From assembly GCF_900323885.1 (NCBI RefSeq), contig NZ_OOHJ01000022.1:1054001-1118000 (forward strand): 64,000 nucleotides of DNA. Direction: 5' to 3'. The DNA is from [Actinomadura] parvosata subsp. kistnae (GTDB taxonomy: Bacteria; Actinomycetota; Actinomycetes; Streptosporangiales; Streptosporangiaceae). The notes beneath the pieces were generated by a model. That model saw only the letters and a program-made list of their open reading frames with translations, was not told the DNA's origin and did no database searches. This document shows positions 34,102 through 43,380 of this stretch, in pieces. The position numbers and the translations under genes are program-made. The first letter of the stretch is position 1. The number at the start of each line of letters is the position of its first letter.

Positions 34102-35649
34102 TCAGCGTAGGCGGGTGCCGTCGATCGGTTTGACCGCGTCGCCGGTGGAGCCGTACCAGGTGACCTGGTCGGGCAGGTCGAGGGTGGCCAGCGCGTTCTG
34201 GAACCAGGGGCCCTTGGTGATCTTCCAGCGGAACGGCGGGCGCGGCACGCCCGCCAGCCGCGCCAGCAGGCTGCCGACCAGCGTGGCGATGGAGAACTGG
34301 GTGAACACGTTGGCCCAGCGCAGCATGCGGCTGAGCGGGTTGCGGATGGGCGAGCAGACGATCTGGAAGACCTGGCCCCGGTCGGCCTTGGCCAGGTAGG
34401 AGTAGTGCACGTCGCCCGACAGGATCAGCACCGGCTTGCCCAGCCCCATGAGCAGCCGCGCCAGGTCCTCGAACGAGCGGCGGAACGCCGCCCAGTGCTC
34501 CAGGTCGATGGCCTGGCGGAACGTCTCGGACCAGCGCCGCACGAGCGGGCCCCACTTGCCGTCGCACAGGGCCTCGTTCCAGTTCTGGACGCCGTGCACG
34601 CCCTCGGGCAGCAGGAACGGGATCGACGAGCCGATGATCAGCCGCTCGGCGGGCCGCCGGACCTCCTCCTCCAGCCAGGCCCACTCCCCCGGGTCGAGCA
34701 TGCGCCGGTCGCCGGGCGTGAGCTGCCTGGCGCAGCGGGTGTCGACCATGATCAGGCGGGCGGTGCCGAGGTCGCGGGAGTAGCTCCAGCGGTTGCTGCT
34801 CGGCTCGGCGTCGGCCCGCTCGGCGAACGCGTCGAGCGCCGCCCCGCCGTCGCCGGCCATCAGCTTGGCCAGCAGCTCGTCCTCGGCGCGCTCGGCGGGC
34901 GAGAGGTTGCCGAGGTGCTGGTAGACCCAGTACGCCCCGAGCCCCGCGACGACGCGGCGCTGCCACCACGGTGTGCGGGCCATCTGCTCGCGCCAGGGCT
35001 GCGAGGTGTTCCAGTCGTCGCGCAGGTCGTGGTCGTCGAAGATCATCGCGGTCGGCACGGTGGACAGCAGCCAGCGGATCTCGGTCTCGGTCCACGCCTG
35101 GCGGTAGAGCTCGGCGTACTCCTCGAAGTCGGCGATCTCGCCCTGCGGCTCGGTCGTCCGGCGCGAGCGGATGTAGGCGAGCATGTCGGGTGAGGGGTTG
35201 TCGGCGTAGACCTGGTCCCCGAGTAAGACCAGCAGGTCCGGCCACTCCTCCTCGTCCGCCTCCGGCAGGTGCTCGCCGAAGGCGCGCAGGACGTCGTCGC
35301 CGTGGCTGCGTACGTGCGCGGCATCGTGCGGCACGCTGGTGCGGCACGATCCGAACGCCAGCCGGCGCACCCCTTCGGGGGGCAGCAGCCGGATCCGGCT
35401 CGGCGGGCGACCCGCCATGGGCCAAACCTGCTCCCCGTCGAGCTTCACCGCGTACGACGCGATATCCTGGGACAACTCGACGAGATCCACGATCGCGTAG
35501 TGGTGTCCGTGCACGGTGAACGTAGGCGACCGGTAAGACCTGCCATCCGCCTCCACGGTGACCGTGCAGGGCTCGGCGGTCTCCACCCAGATCGAAGCGC
35601 TGTCCGAGTCGACGTGTCTCAGCATCGGCCCCACCACCAGTGCGGGCAT
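34102..35649 (-). CDS. PhoD-like alkaline phosphatase/metallophosphatase family protein
   Basis: 515 residues. An N-terminal beta-sandwich (LVVGPMLRHVDSDSASIWVE) precedes a calcineurin-like core: LAFGSCR, LLVLLGDQVYADN, MIFDDHDLRDDW and LSGDVHYSYLA, the metal-binding set of the PhoD superfamily. No signal peptide is visible, so unlike secreted PhoD enzymes it is probably cytosolic. The ATG at 35649 has GAGGAG 4 nt upstream. Substrate not known. Confidence 0.87.
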   Translation of the reverse strand: MPALVVGPMLRHVDSDSASIWVETAEPCTVTVEADGRSYRSPTFTVHGHHYAIVDLVELSQDIASYAVKLDGEQVWPMAGRPPSRIRLLPPEGVRRLAFGSCRTSVPHDAAHVRSHGDDVLRAFGEHLPEADEEEWPDLLVLLGDQVYADNPSPDMLAYIRSRRTTEPQGEIADFEEYAELYRQAWTETEIRWLLSTVPTAMIFDDHDLRDDWNTSQPWREQMARTPWWQRRVVAGLGAYWVYQHLGNLSPAERAEDELLAKLMAGDGGAALDAFAERADAEPSSNRWSYSRDLGTARLIMVDTRCARQLTPGDRRMLDPGEWAWLEEEVRRPAERLIIGSSIPFLLPEGVHGVQNWNEALCDGKWGPLVRRWSETFRQAIDLEHWAAFRRSFEDLARLLMGLGKPVLILSGDVHYSYLAKADRGQVFQIVCSPIRNPLSRMLRWANVFTQFSIATLVGSLLARLAGVPRPPFRWKITKGPWFQNALATLDLPDQVTWYGSTGDAVKPIDGTRLR

Positions 35650-35865
35650 TCCACTCCTCAATTCGTCGATCCGGCACACTCTCGCTCCGCAAGCCTGCCA
35701 GAGTGGCACGGTCCACAGCATCCGATCAGCGGCTTGGATTTCTACCAACAACTAGGCAAGGCCAAACCCCCCGCTCTAGGATGATCGTGACATCAACGCC
35801 CAAAAAGGGAAGGCAATGGCGCTTTTCCCGCAAATAGGGCGTCCATACCGGGAGGAACTTCTTCC

Positions 35866-37143
35866 ATGAGCATCATGGTGCCGTCAACGACGCCGGCCCT
35901 GATCACCCCGGGCCGCCAGGCCCTCGACTCCGCTCTCCACCAGCTCGACCAGGCCGCCGGCCACCTCGGGCTCGACGACGGGCTCCGCACGATGCTGGCC
36001 ACGCCGCGCCGCTCGCTGACCGTCTCGGTGCCGGTCCGGCGCGAGGACGGCCGCCTCGACGTCGTCCAGGGCTTCCGCGTCCAGCACAACGTCTCGCGCG
36101 GCCCCGCCAAGGGCGGGCTGCGCTTTCATCCCGGCACCGACATCCACGAGGTCACCGCGCTGGCCATGTGGATGACGTGGAAGTGCGCCCTGGTCGGCAT
36201 CCCGTACGGCGGCGCCAAGGGCGGCGTGGCCATCGACCCGGCCGGGCTCACCACCCGCGAGCTGGAGCGGATGACCCGCCGCTACGTCAACGAGATCCTG
36301 CCGCTGATCGGCCCGGAGAAGGACATCCCCGCGCCCGACGTCGGCACCGACGAGCAGACCATGGCCTGGGTCATGGACACCTACAGCGTCAACGCCGGCT
36401 ACTCCGTGCCCGGAGTGGTCACCGGCAAGCCGATGACGCTCGGCGGCTCGCTCGGCCGCAACGGCGCCACCTCGCGCGGCGTGCAGATCGCGGCCCTGGC
36501 CGCGCTCGGCCGCTCGCCCGAGGGCGTCACCGTGGCCGTGCAGGGCTTCGGCAAGGTGGGGGCGCTGGCCGCCCAATACCTGTCCGACGCCGGGTGCAAG
36601 GTCGTGGCGGTGTCCGACGTGACGGGCGCCGTGCACCACGCCGGCGGCCTCGACATCGCGCGGCTGCGCGGGCACGCGGCTCAGGCCGGCGGCGTGGCGG
36701 GCTTCCCGCAGGCCGACGCGCTGTCCCACGACGACCTGCTGGAGCTCGACGTGGACGTGCTCGTCCCGGCCGCGCTCGAAGGCGTGATCACCGAGGCCAA
36801 CGCGCCCCGGATCCGCGCCCGCATGATCGTCGAGGGTGCCAACGGCCCCACCACGCCCGAGGCCGACGAGATCCTCGCCGCGAACGGGACGCTCGTGGTG
36901 CCGGACATCCTGGCCAACTCGGGCGGGGTGATCGTGTCGTACCTGGAGTGGGTGCAGAACATGCAGGCGTACTCGTGGAGCTCGGGCGAGGTCGAGCTCA
37001 AGCTCCGCGACCTCATGCTCGGCGCGTTCTCCGAGGTCACCTCGCTGGCCGCCGAGCGCGGCCTGACGCTGCGGCAGGCGGCGCACGTGATCGGCGTGGG
37101 CCGGGTGGCCGAGGCGCACCAGATGCGCGGCCTCTACCCGTGA
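35866..37143 (+). CDS. Glu/Leu/Phe/Val dehydrogenase family protein
   Basis: 425 residues. Substrate-domain motifs are NVSRGPAKGGLRFHPGTD and the catalytic-lysine segment IPYGGAKGGVAIDP; the NAD-binding domain has VAVQGFGKVGALAAQYL. The length and motifs fit the hexameric NAD-linked glutamate dehydrogenases (GudB/RocG-like). It would link glutamate and 2-oxoglutarate and dispose of ammonia, which matches the arginine module upstream. The ATG follows GGGAGGAAC 11 nt earlier. Divergent from the phosphatase operon across 216 nt that presumably hold both promoters. Confidence 0.92.
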   Translation: MSIMVPSTTPALITPGRQALDSALHQLDQAAGHLGLDDGLRTMLATPRRSLTVSVPVRREDGRLDVVQGFRVQHNVSRGPAKGGLRFHPGTDIHEVTALAMWMTWKCALVGIPYGGAKGGVAIDPAGLTTRELERMTRRYVNEILPLIGPEKDIPAPDVGTDEQTMAWVMDTYSVNAGYSVPGVVTGKPMTLGGSLGRNGATSRGVQIAALAALGRSPEGVTVAVQGFGKVGALAAQYLSDAGCKVVAVSDVTGAVHHAGGLDIARLRGHAAQAGGVAGFPQADALSHDDLLELDVDVLVPAALEGVITEANAPRIRARMIVEGANGPTTPEADEILAANGTLVVPDILANSGGVIVSYLEWVQNMQAYSWSSGEVELKLRDLMLGAFSEVTSLAAERGLTLRQAAHVIGVGRVAEAHQMRGLYP

Positions 37144-37245
37144 TCCCGCAGAAACTGCTGATCCCGCTGGGTCCGCGACTTTAGTAGCACGGGGCTCGCC
37201 CAAGGTTCGATGCCGGGGCGGGCCCCGCGTTGCGATCGTGGAGCC

Positions 37246-37449
37246 ATGAGAGGAATCATCAACGTCGTCGCCGTGATCGCCGTCATCCAGGGGCTCGTCG
37301 GGTTCGCCGGGCGGATGTGGTTCGACAGCGAGTGGGGGTTCCTGCACCGGCTGGTGGAGCTGCCGCTGTGGGGGTATCCGGTGGTGGCGGTGGCGGGGCT
37401 GGTGGCGCTGGTCCTGGTCGACGCCTCCAAGAAGCGCGAGCAGGGCTGA
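37246..37449 (+). CDS. small two-helix membrane protein
   Basis: 67 residues: one hydrophobic segment (INVVAVIAVIQGLVGFAG), a short loop MWFDSEWGFLHRLVEL, then a second (GYPVVAVAGLVALVLV) and a basic end. ATG at 37246 has GTGGAG upstream. I do not recognise a named family. It stands alone between the glutamate dehydrogenase gene and the convergent MBL gene. Confidence 0.65.
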   Translation: MRGIINVVAVIAVIQGLVGFAGRMWFDSEWGFLHRLVELPLWGYPVVAVAGLVALVLVDASKKREQG

Positions 37450-37497
37450 GGGCGCCCACAAGCGGTGGCGGGCTGAGGGCACCCGGAGGGTGCGGGC

Positions 37498-38493
37498 TCA
37501 CCTGGCGCTGTAGAGGCGGTAGGTGGCCAGGATGTTGAGGCGGTGCAGGTCGCGGCAGAGCGCGAGCATGCCCCGCTCGGCCGCCTCCCTCGGCACCTGG
37601 TAGCCGCCGAGCGCCGCCGCCAGCCGGGGATCCAGGCGCTCGGCCCACGGGTCGGCGCACGCCGCGTACGTCTCCTCCAGGCTCCGCCCCGCCTCCACGC
37701 TCGCCACCACGTCGTCGTGCAGCCGCTCCAGGTAGCCGAGCAGCGTGTCCACGGCCGCCCGGCCGTCGCCCATCGGCCCGTGGCCCGGCACGATCGTCTC
37801 CAGCTCCGGCAGGGCCTCGCGCATCCGGCGCAGCGACGCCGCGTACGGCTCGGGGCCGCCCTGGAGCAGCATGTGGGCCGTGCCGGCGTGGCAGAGGAAG
37901 TTACCGGTCCACGCCGTGCGCGTGTCGGGGACGTAGACCACGGTGTCGCCCGGCCCGTTGCCCGGGCCGAAGTGGTGCAGCTCCACCACCCGGCCGCCGA
38001 GGTCGATCTCCGCGTAGGAGTCGAACACGACATCCGGCCGCCGCCACTCGCCGACCGTGTCGAGCAGCGCCGCGTCGCCGTACATGTTGCCCGACCTGAC
38101 CTGCTTCTCGTACGCCAGGTCGGTCATGTTCTCCTTGTTCGCCCGCGAGGAGACGATGACGACCTCCTCCGGGAAGGCGGCGTTCCCGAACGTGTGGTCG
38201 CCGTGGTAGGTCGTGTTGACCAGGTAGCGCGGGGGCCGGCCAGTGAGCGCGGCGGCCGCCTCCTGGATCTTGACCGAGACCTCGGGCGTGATGCCCGCGT
38301 CGATCACCAGGGCCGCCTTCCTGCCCGCCACCACGCCGTTGTTGTCCTTCGGCGGAGGGCTGGCCATCAGCGCGTGGACGCCCTCCGCGAACGTGTGCGG
38401 CGCCAGCTCCAGCCCCACCGGCGACAGGTTGGGCCCGCCGTACCCCTCGGGCCGCTCCGCGATCTCCCGCTCCGGAATCCGTGACCTCGACAT
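37498..38493 (-). CDS. MBL-fold metallohydrolase
   Basis: 331 residues of the metallo-beta-lactamase superfamily. The metal motif reads TYHGDH in NTTYHGDHTFGN, where the usual HxHxDH has His at the first position (commonly NTHYHGDH); here Thr replaces it. Later ligand regions are present: FPEEVVIVSSRANKENM, FGPGNGPGDTVVYVPD and VPGHGPMGDG. Loss of one zinc-1 ligand could change metal content or activity. It is divergent from a TetR gene with an operator-like repeat between them, so it is probably the regulated gene. Confidence 0.85.
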   Translation of the reverse strand: MSRSRIPEREIAERPEGYGGPNLSPVGLELAPHTFAEGVHALMASPPPKDNNGVVAGRKAALVIDAGITPEVSVKIQEAAAALTGRPPRYLVNTTYHGDHTFGNAAFPEEVVIVSSRANKENMTDLAYEKQVRSGNMYGDAALLDTVGEWRRPDVVFDSYAEIDLGGRVVELHHFGPGNGPGDTVVYVPDTRTAWTGNFLCHAGTAHMLLQGGPEPYAASLRRMREALPELETIVPGHGPMGDGRAAVDTLLGYLERLHDDVVASVEAGRSLEETYAACADPWAERLDPRLAAALGGYQVPREAAERGMLALCRDLHRLNILATYRLYSAR

Positions 38494-38524
38494 CAGACTG
38501 TCTCCCTTCTCATGCCTCCAAACT

Positions 38525-38540
38525 AATCGAACGATCGATT
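38525..38540. promoter_or_regulatory. TetR operator between the MBL and TetR genes
   Basis: AATCGA-ACGA-TCGATT is a perfect inverted repeat in the 67-nt divergent intergenic region, in an AT-rich setting (GATTATTTTTCAAG follows). It is well placed to control both genes. Confidence 0.7.
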
Positions 38541-38560
38541 ATTTTTCAAGAGGTGGTTGG

Positions 38561-39220
38561 ATGTTCTTCGTGAGCACCACCGCACCCCGCCGCCGCCCCG
38601 GCCGCCCCGCCAAGGCCGAGGCCGGCGACACCAAGGCCGCACTCCTCGACGCCGCCCTGCGCCTGTTCGCCCGCCAGGGCTACGCCGGCACCTCCATCAG
38701 GGCCATCGCCCGGGAGGTCGGGCTGAGCGAGAGCGTCCTGTACGCCCACTTCGACGGCAAACGCGCCCTCTACGACGCCGCCATGGAACTGGCCGGCCCC
38801 CAGGCCGCCACCCTCGCCATCGACGACGCCCCCGACGACCCCGCCGCCTTCGTCGAGACGTTCGCCGCCCGCGTCCTGGCCGCCTGGGACGACCCCCGCT
38901 CCCGCCAGGTCACCAGCCTCGTCACCCGCGACGGCCTCATGCACGACGAGCTGCTGGACCTCGGCATCGAGGACGCCCTGGCCCACCTGTCGGCCCGCTT
39001 CGCGGCCTGGCAGTCAGACGGCCGCATCCGTACGGACCTGGGCAGCCCCGACGACCTCGCCTACGCCCTCCTGGCCCCCATCGCCCACGCCCGCATGCTG
39101 TGGCTCCACGCCGAGGCGACGCAGGCCCAGCTGGAGCGCGCCCGCCACCGCATCACCGCCCACGCGGCCCTGTTCGCCCGCACCCTCACCCCACGCCAGG
39201 GCGCGCACGGCGGGAGGTGA
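38561..39220 (+). CDS. TetR-family repressor
   Basis: 219 residues. A basic Pro/Arg-rich N-terminus (APRRRPGRPAKAEAGDTKAA) leads to the TetR HTH (LFARQGYAGTSIRAIAREVG ... SESVLYAHFDGKRALYDA). The ligand domain has no recognisable specificity. ATG at 38561 has AAGAGGTGG before it; GTG at 38570 is an alternative. It likely represses itself and the MBL gene. Confidence 0.9.
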   Translation: MFFVSTTAPRRRPGRPAKAEAGDTKAALLDAALRLFARQGYAGTSIRAIAREVGLSESVLYAHFDGKRALYDAAMELAGPQAATLAIDDAPDDPAAFVETFAARVLAAWDDPRSRQVTSLVTRDGLMHDELLDLGIEDALAHLSARFAAWQSDGRIRTDLGSPDDLAYALLAPIAHARMLWLHAEATQAQLERARHRITAHAALFARTLTPRQGAHGGR

Positions 39221-39327
39221 TGCGTGGGTTACGGCGAGCGCAGCGGGTCTCCGACACGCATAACGGCGGCGGCCCGTGGGGGTTGCCGAAAAGCCTGTGA
39301 CCTGAAAGTTCGTGACCTGAAAAGCCG

Positions 39328-39774
39328 TCAGAGGCGCAGCTCGGCGTAATCCAGGGCCTCCATCAGGCTCTCCAGATCACGCATGAGGCGCTCGGTGCGT
39401 TCCTGGCCGAAAGCCAGGGCGATCACCCCCTGCTGCTCGGCCACCGCCCCATCGACGCGGGCCAGCAGCTCCGCCCCCCGCCCCGACACGAACACCGCCA
39501 CCCGCCGCCGGTCCCCCTTGGCCGGCCCGCGATACACCAGCGCCCGATCGATCAGCCGATCCACGGCCTTGGTGAGCGTCGGGTGCGGCATCAGCACCGC
39601 CTCGGCGAGCTCGCCCATCGAGGCGCCCCGCCCGTCGGCCAGGGCGCGCATGATGCGCCACTGCTCGACCGTCACGTCCTCGCCGGCGAGCACCGCCGCC
39701 AGCCCCCGGTTGACGCTGCGCTCCGCACGGCTGAGCAGGTAGGCGAGTGAGGACCCGAGCCCTGAGGTCGTCAT
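39328..39774 (-). CDS. MarR-family regulator
   Basis: 148 residues. The winged helix is VTVEQWRIMRALADGRGASM then AEAVLMPHPTLTKAVDRLID, with the wing YRGPAKGDRRRVAVFVSGRG. It is divergent from the amide operon with only 47 nt between the start codons, so regulation of that operon is the natural guess. No clear palindrome is seen in the gap. Confidence 0.9.
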   Translation of the reverse strand: MTTSGLGSSLAYLLSRAERSVNRGLAAVLAGEDVTVEQWRIMRALADGRGASMGELAEAVLMPHPTLTKAVDRLIDRALVYRGPAKGDRRRVAVFVSGRGAELLARVDGAVAEQQGVIALAFGQERTERLMRDLESLMEALDYAELRL

Positions 39775-39821
39775 GGTGAGGTCCTTTCGTCGGGGAGCTA
39801 AGTGGGAGGATACTCGTCGGC

Positions 39822-40901
39822 GTGGCGGCGACCGTCGATCCTTTCGAAGCGCGGCTCCTCCCTTCCGGCGCGGTCAGGATCGGCCTGATCGTCCCCGTGT
39901 CCGGGGTGCTGGGCCTGATGGGCCCGTGTGCGATCAACTGCGCCGCGCTGGCCGCCGAGGAGGTCAACGCGGGGGGCGGCGTGCTGGGCCGCCCGGTGGA
40001 GCTGGTGCTGATCGACGGCGGGCGTCCCGCCGGGCAGGTGGCGGCCGAGGTGGCGGGGCTGGTCCGGTCGGGCACGGTGGAGGCGGTGGCGGGCGCGCAC
40101 GCGAGCGACGTGCGCGTGGAGGTGGTGGCGGCGATCGGGGGGCGGGTGCCGTTCGTGTACGCGCCGCCGTACGAGGGCGGCGGCCGGGCGCCGGGCGTCT
40201 ACTTTCTGGGCGAGACCCCCGACCGGCAGCTCGCGCCCGGCATCGAGTGGCTGGCGGGCCCGCGCCGGGCACGCCGCTGGTTCCTGCTGGGCAACGACTA
40301 CATCTGGCCGCGCCTGGTGCACGCCAGCGCCCGCCGGCGGTTGCGGGCGGCGGGCGCCACGGTGGTGGGTGAGCGTTTCGTCCGGTACGGCGAGGCGGTG
40401 CGCTGGCTGGGCCGGGTGGCCGACGCCCGTCCTGACGCGATCCTGCTGACCTTGATCGGCAGTGACCTGGTGGCGTTCAACCGGGCGTTCGCGGCGGCGG
40501 GGCTGGGCGCGGCCCGGCTGTGCGGGGCTCTGGAGGAGCACGGCCTGCTCGGCATCGGCGGTGACGCGACCGGCGGGCTGTATGCGTCGATGGGCTATTT
40601 CCGTGACCTGCCGACCCCGGCGAGCCTGGACTTCGCGCAGCGGTACGCGGCCAGGTTCGGCGACGACGCCCCCATGCTGAACGCGCACGGCCACGGCTGC
40701 TACGAGGCGGTGGCGATGCTGGCGGCCCTGTGCGCGCGGGCGGGTTCGATGGCGGTGCCGGAGCTGGACGCGGTGTCCGACGGCACCACGATCACCAGTG
40801 CCCGGGGCACGCTCACGCTGGTGGATCGGCAGGTGCGGCAGCCGGTGCACCTGGGCAGGGCCGACGGCCTGGGCTTCTTTCTGGAGAAACCTTTTCAGTA
40901 G
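39822..40901 (+). CDS. AmiC-like substrate-binding domain protein, cytosolic
   Basis: 359 residues of the type I periplasmic-binding fold, closest to amide/urea receptors: IGLIVPVSGVLGLMGP, VELVLIDGG, WFLLGNDYIWPR and the C-terminal TITSARGTLTLVDRQVRQP. There is no signal peptide, lipobox or membrane segment, so it should act in the cytosol as a ligand sensor, as AmiC does in Pseudomonas, rather than feeding an ABC importer. GTG at 39822 has GGGAGGA 12 nt upstream. First of three genes with a permease and an amidase; it may signal amide levels to an unknown partner, perhaps MarR. Confidence 0.85.
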   Translation: MAATVDPFEARLLPSGAVRIGLIVPVSGVLGLMGPCAINCAALAAEEVNAGGGVLGRPVELVLIDGGRPAGQVAAEVAGLVRSGTVEAVAGAHASDVRVEVVAAIGGRVPFVYAPPYEGGGRAPGVYFLGETPDRQLAPGIEWLAGPRRARRWFLLGNDYIWPRLVHASARRRLRAAGATVVGERFVRYGEAVRWLGRVADARPDAILLTLIGSDLVAFNRAFAAAGLGAARLCGALEEHGLLGIGGDATGGLYASMGYFRDLPTPASLDFAQRYAARFGDDAPMLNAHGHGCYEAVAMLAALCARAGSMAVPELDAVSDGTTITSARGTLTLVDRQVRQPVHLGRADGLGFFLEKPFQ

Positions 40902-40952
40902 AAAGCTTTGGCTCTAAGGTGCAGAACGCCCCCCAAGCACGAGGAGCCGTAC

Positions 40953-42320
40953 ATGAGCAGCGTCGAGCAGTTCGGCTACCGCCAGGAGCTTCAGCGCTCC
41001 CTCGGTTTCGCCGATCTGATGATCTATGGCTTGATCTTCATGGTGCCGATCGCCCCGTTCGGGATCTTCGGCAACGTGTTCGCCGTCTCCCACGGGATGG
41101 TCGCGCTGGCCTACCTCATCGGGCTGGTCGCGATGGCGTTCACGGCGCTGTCGTACGCGCAGATGGCCCGCGCGTTCCCGATGGCCGGGTCCGTCTACAC
41201 CTACGCGGGCCGCGGCATCGCCGCCCCGGTCGGCTTCATCGCCGGCTGGGCGATCCTGCTGGACTACGTGCTGGTGCCCTCGCTGCTGTATCTGGTGGCC
41301 AGCACGGCCATGAGCTCGTTCGTCCCGGTGATCCCCGTCTGGGCCTGGCTGGTGATCTTCGTCCTGCTCAACACCGTCGTCAACTACCTGGGCATCCAGA
41401 TGACGGCCAGGATCACCCGCATCATGCTGGTCGCCGAGCTGGCCGTGCTGGCGATCTTCCTCGTGGTCGGCGGGATCGCCCTCGCCCAGGGCAAGGCGCA
41501 GACCGGCGCGCTCACCCCGCTCTTCGAGCCCTCCTCCTTCACCTGGAGCGTGGTGCTCGCCGCGGCGTCGGTGGCGGTGCTGTCGTTCCTCGGCTTCGAC
41601 GGCATCTCCACCCTCGCCGAGGAGAACCGCGAGGACGCCCGGCGCCTCGGCCGCTCCATGGTCGCCGCGCTCGGTGTCGCGGCCGTGCTGTTCGTGGTGC
41701 AGACGTGGGTGGCGGCGCTGCTCGCCCCCAACCGGGCCAAGCTCATCGAGGCAGGCGACGCCGCGGGCAGCGCCTTCTACGACACCGCCGCGTTCGCCGG
41801 CGGCCAGTGGCTCTCGGTGCTCACCGCCGTCGCCACCGCCATCGCCTGGGGCTTCGCCAACTCGCTGGTCGCGCAGGCCGCCACCTCCCGCCTGCTGTTC
41901 GCGATGGCCCGCGACCGGCAACTGCCGCGCTTCCTCGCCGTCGTGGACCCCAAGCACCGGGTGCCGGTCAACGCCACCTTCGCCGTCGCCGGCATCTCGC
42001 TGGTCCTCGGCATCTACATGAGCACCAGGACGAACGGCATCGGCGAGCTGGCCTCGCTGGTCAACTTCGGCGCCATGTTCGCCTTCCTGCTGCTGCACAT
42101 CGCCGTGGTCGTGCACTACCTGATCAGGCAGCGCAGCCGCAACTTCTGGGCGCACCTGATCGCACCCGTGATCGGCTTCATCGTCCTGGTGGCCGTCGTG
42201 ATCAACCAGAACGTCGCGGCCCAGTGGGTCGGCGGCATCTGGCTGGCCATCGGCCTGCTCGTCCTCGCCGGCTCCTACCTGCTGGGCCGCCGTCCCATCC
42301 TTCCCACGGAGGTCAAATGA
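40953..42320 (+). CDS. APC-family permease
   Basis: 455 residues with about 12 membrane helices; the APC signature region is SLGFADLMIYGLIFMVPIAP followed by FGIFGNVF, with FLGFDGISTLAEENREDARR in the middle. Context with an AmiC-like sensor and an acetamidase/formamidase suggests uptake of amides, amines or short amino-acid derivatives. ATG at 40953 has GAGGAG; the formamidase gene starts within its stop codon. Confidence 0.9.
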   Translation: MSSVEQFGYRQELQRSLGFADLMIYGLIFMVPIAPFGIFGNVFAVSHGMVALAYLIGLVAMAFTALSYAQMARAFPMAGSVYTYAGRGIAAPVGFIAGWAILLDYVLVPSLLYLVASTAMSSFVPVIPVWAWLVIFVLLNTVVNYLGIQMTARITRIMLVAELAVLAIFLVVGGIALAQGKAQTGALTPLFEPSSFTWSVVLAAASVAVLSFLGFDGISTLAEENREDARRLGRSMVAALGVAAVLFVVQTWVAALLAPNRAKLIEAGDAAGSAFYDTAAFAGGQWLSVLTAVATAIAWGFANSLVAQAATSRLLFAMARDRQLPRFLAVVDPKHRVPVNATFAVAGISLVLGIYMSTRTNGIGELASLVNFGAMFAFLLLHIAVVVHYLIRQRSRNFWAHLIAPVIGFIVLVAVVINQNVAAQWVGGIWLAIGLLVLAGSYLLGRRPILPTEVK

Positions 42321-43324
42321 ACGTCGTCTCCTACCGTCCCAAGCCGGAGGAGCTGAGCTACACCTTCGGCGGCCGGCCGGCCCTCGGCAAGGTGCGTCCC
42401 GGCACGATCCTGGAGCTCTACACCGAGGACTGCTTCGGCGGCCGGGTCCAGACGGTGGACGACCTGCCGTCCCAGGTCTGTGAGTTCCCGTATCTGAACC
42501 CGGTGACGGGGCCCTTCCACGTCGAGGGCGCCGAGCCCGGCGACACGCTGGCGCTGCACTTCATCTCGATCACCCCGGCCAGGGACTGGGCGGTGTCCAC
42601 GACGTTCCCGCACTTCGGGGCGCTGACCGGGACGCACACCACGGCGATGCTGCAGCCGCCGCTGGAGGAGCGGGTCTGGCGGTACGACATCGACCTCGAC
42701 AAGAACGTCGCCGTCTACCACGCCCGCAACAGCGACTTCAGTGTCGCGCTGCCGCTCGACCCCATGCACGGCACGGTCGGCGTGGCCCCCGGCGCCAACG
42801 AGGCCCGCATGACGATCACGCCCGACGCGCACGGCGGCAACATGGACACCCCCGAGCTGCGCGCGGGCGTCACCGTGTACCTGGGTGTCAACGTCGAGGG
42901 CGGGATGTTCTCGATCGGCGACGGGCACGGGCTGCAGGGGCACGGCGAGGTGTGCGGCACGGCGGTGGAGTCGGCCATGAACACCGTGGTCGCCGTCGAG
43001 CTGATCAAGGGTGTCGCCACGCCGTGGCCGCGCCTGGAGGACGACCTGCACCTGATGTCCACCGGGTCGGCCAGGCCGCTGGAGGACGCGTACCGGATCA
43101 GCCAGCACGACCTGGTGACGTGGACGTCCGAGCTGACCGGCCTCGACACGCTCGACGCCTACCAGCTCGTCAGCCAGGCCGGCCAGGCGCCGGTCGGGAA
43201 CGTGTGCGACACCAACTACACGATGGTCGCCAAGCTGCCGAAGGCGTATCTCGGCGGGGCGGCGGACGTCTACGAGTCGGCGCACGCCCGGCTGCGCGCG
43301 CTCGGTTCCCAGTACACAAGTTAG
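42317..43324 (+). CDS. acetamidase/formamidase family protein
   Basis: 335 residues. Family motifs: VEGAEPGDTLALHF, PLDPMHGTVGVAP, GGNMDTPELRAGVTVYLGVN and GDGHGLQGHGEVCGTAVES. The family hydrolyses formamide or acetamide to the acid and ammonia. The start overlaps the permease stop by ATGA. If it produces formate, the formate dehydrogenase operon at the left end of the window could dispose of it; that connection is only an inference. Confidence 0.93.
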   Translation: MNVVSYRPKPEELSYTFGGRPALGKVRPGTILELYTEDCFGGRVQTVDDLPSQVCEFPYLNPVTGPFHVEGAEPGDTLALHFISITPARDWAVSTTFPHFGALTGTHTTAMLQPPLEERVWRYDIDLDKNVAVYHARNSDFSVALPLDPMHGTVGVAPGANEARMTITPDAHGGNMDTPELRAGVTVYLGVNVEGGMFSIGDGHGLQGHGEVCGTAVESAMNTVVAVELIKGVATPWPRLEDDLHLMSTGSARPLEDAYRISQHDLVTWTSELTGLDTLDAYQLVSQAGQAPVGNVCDTNYTMVAKLPKAYLGGAADVYESAHARLRALGSQYTS

Positions 43325-43380
43325 GTAAACCCCCATGTCGCAGGTCAGGATGCTGATCATCTTCGGCCTACAGTGACAGG

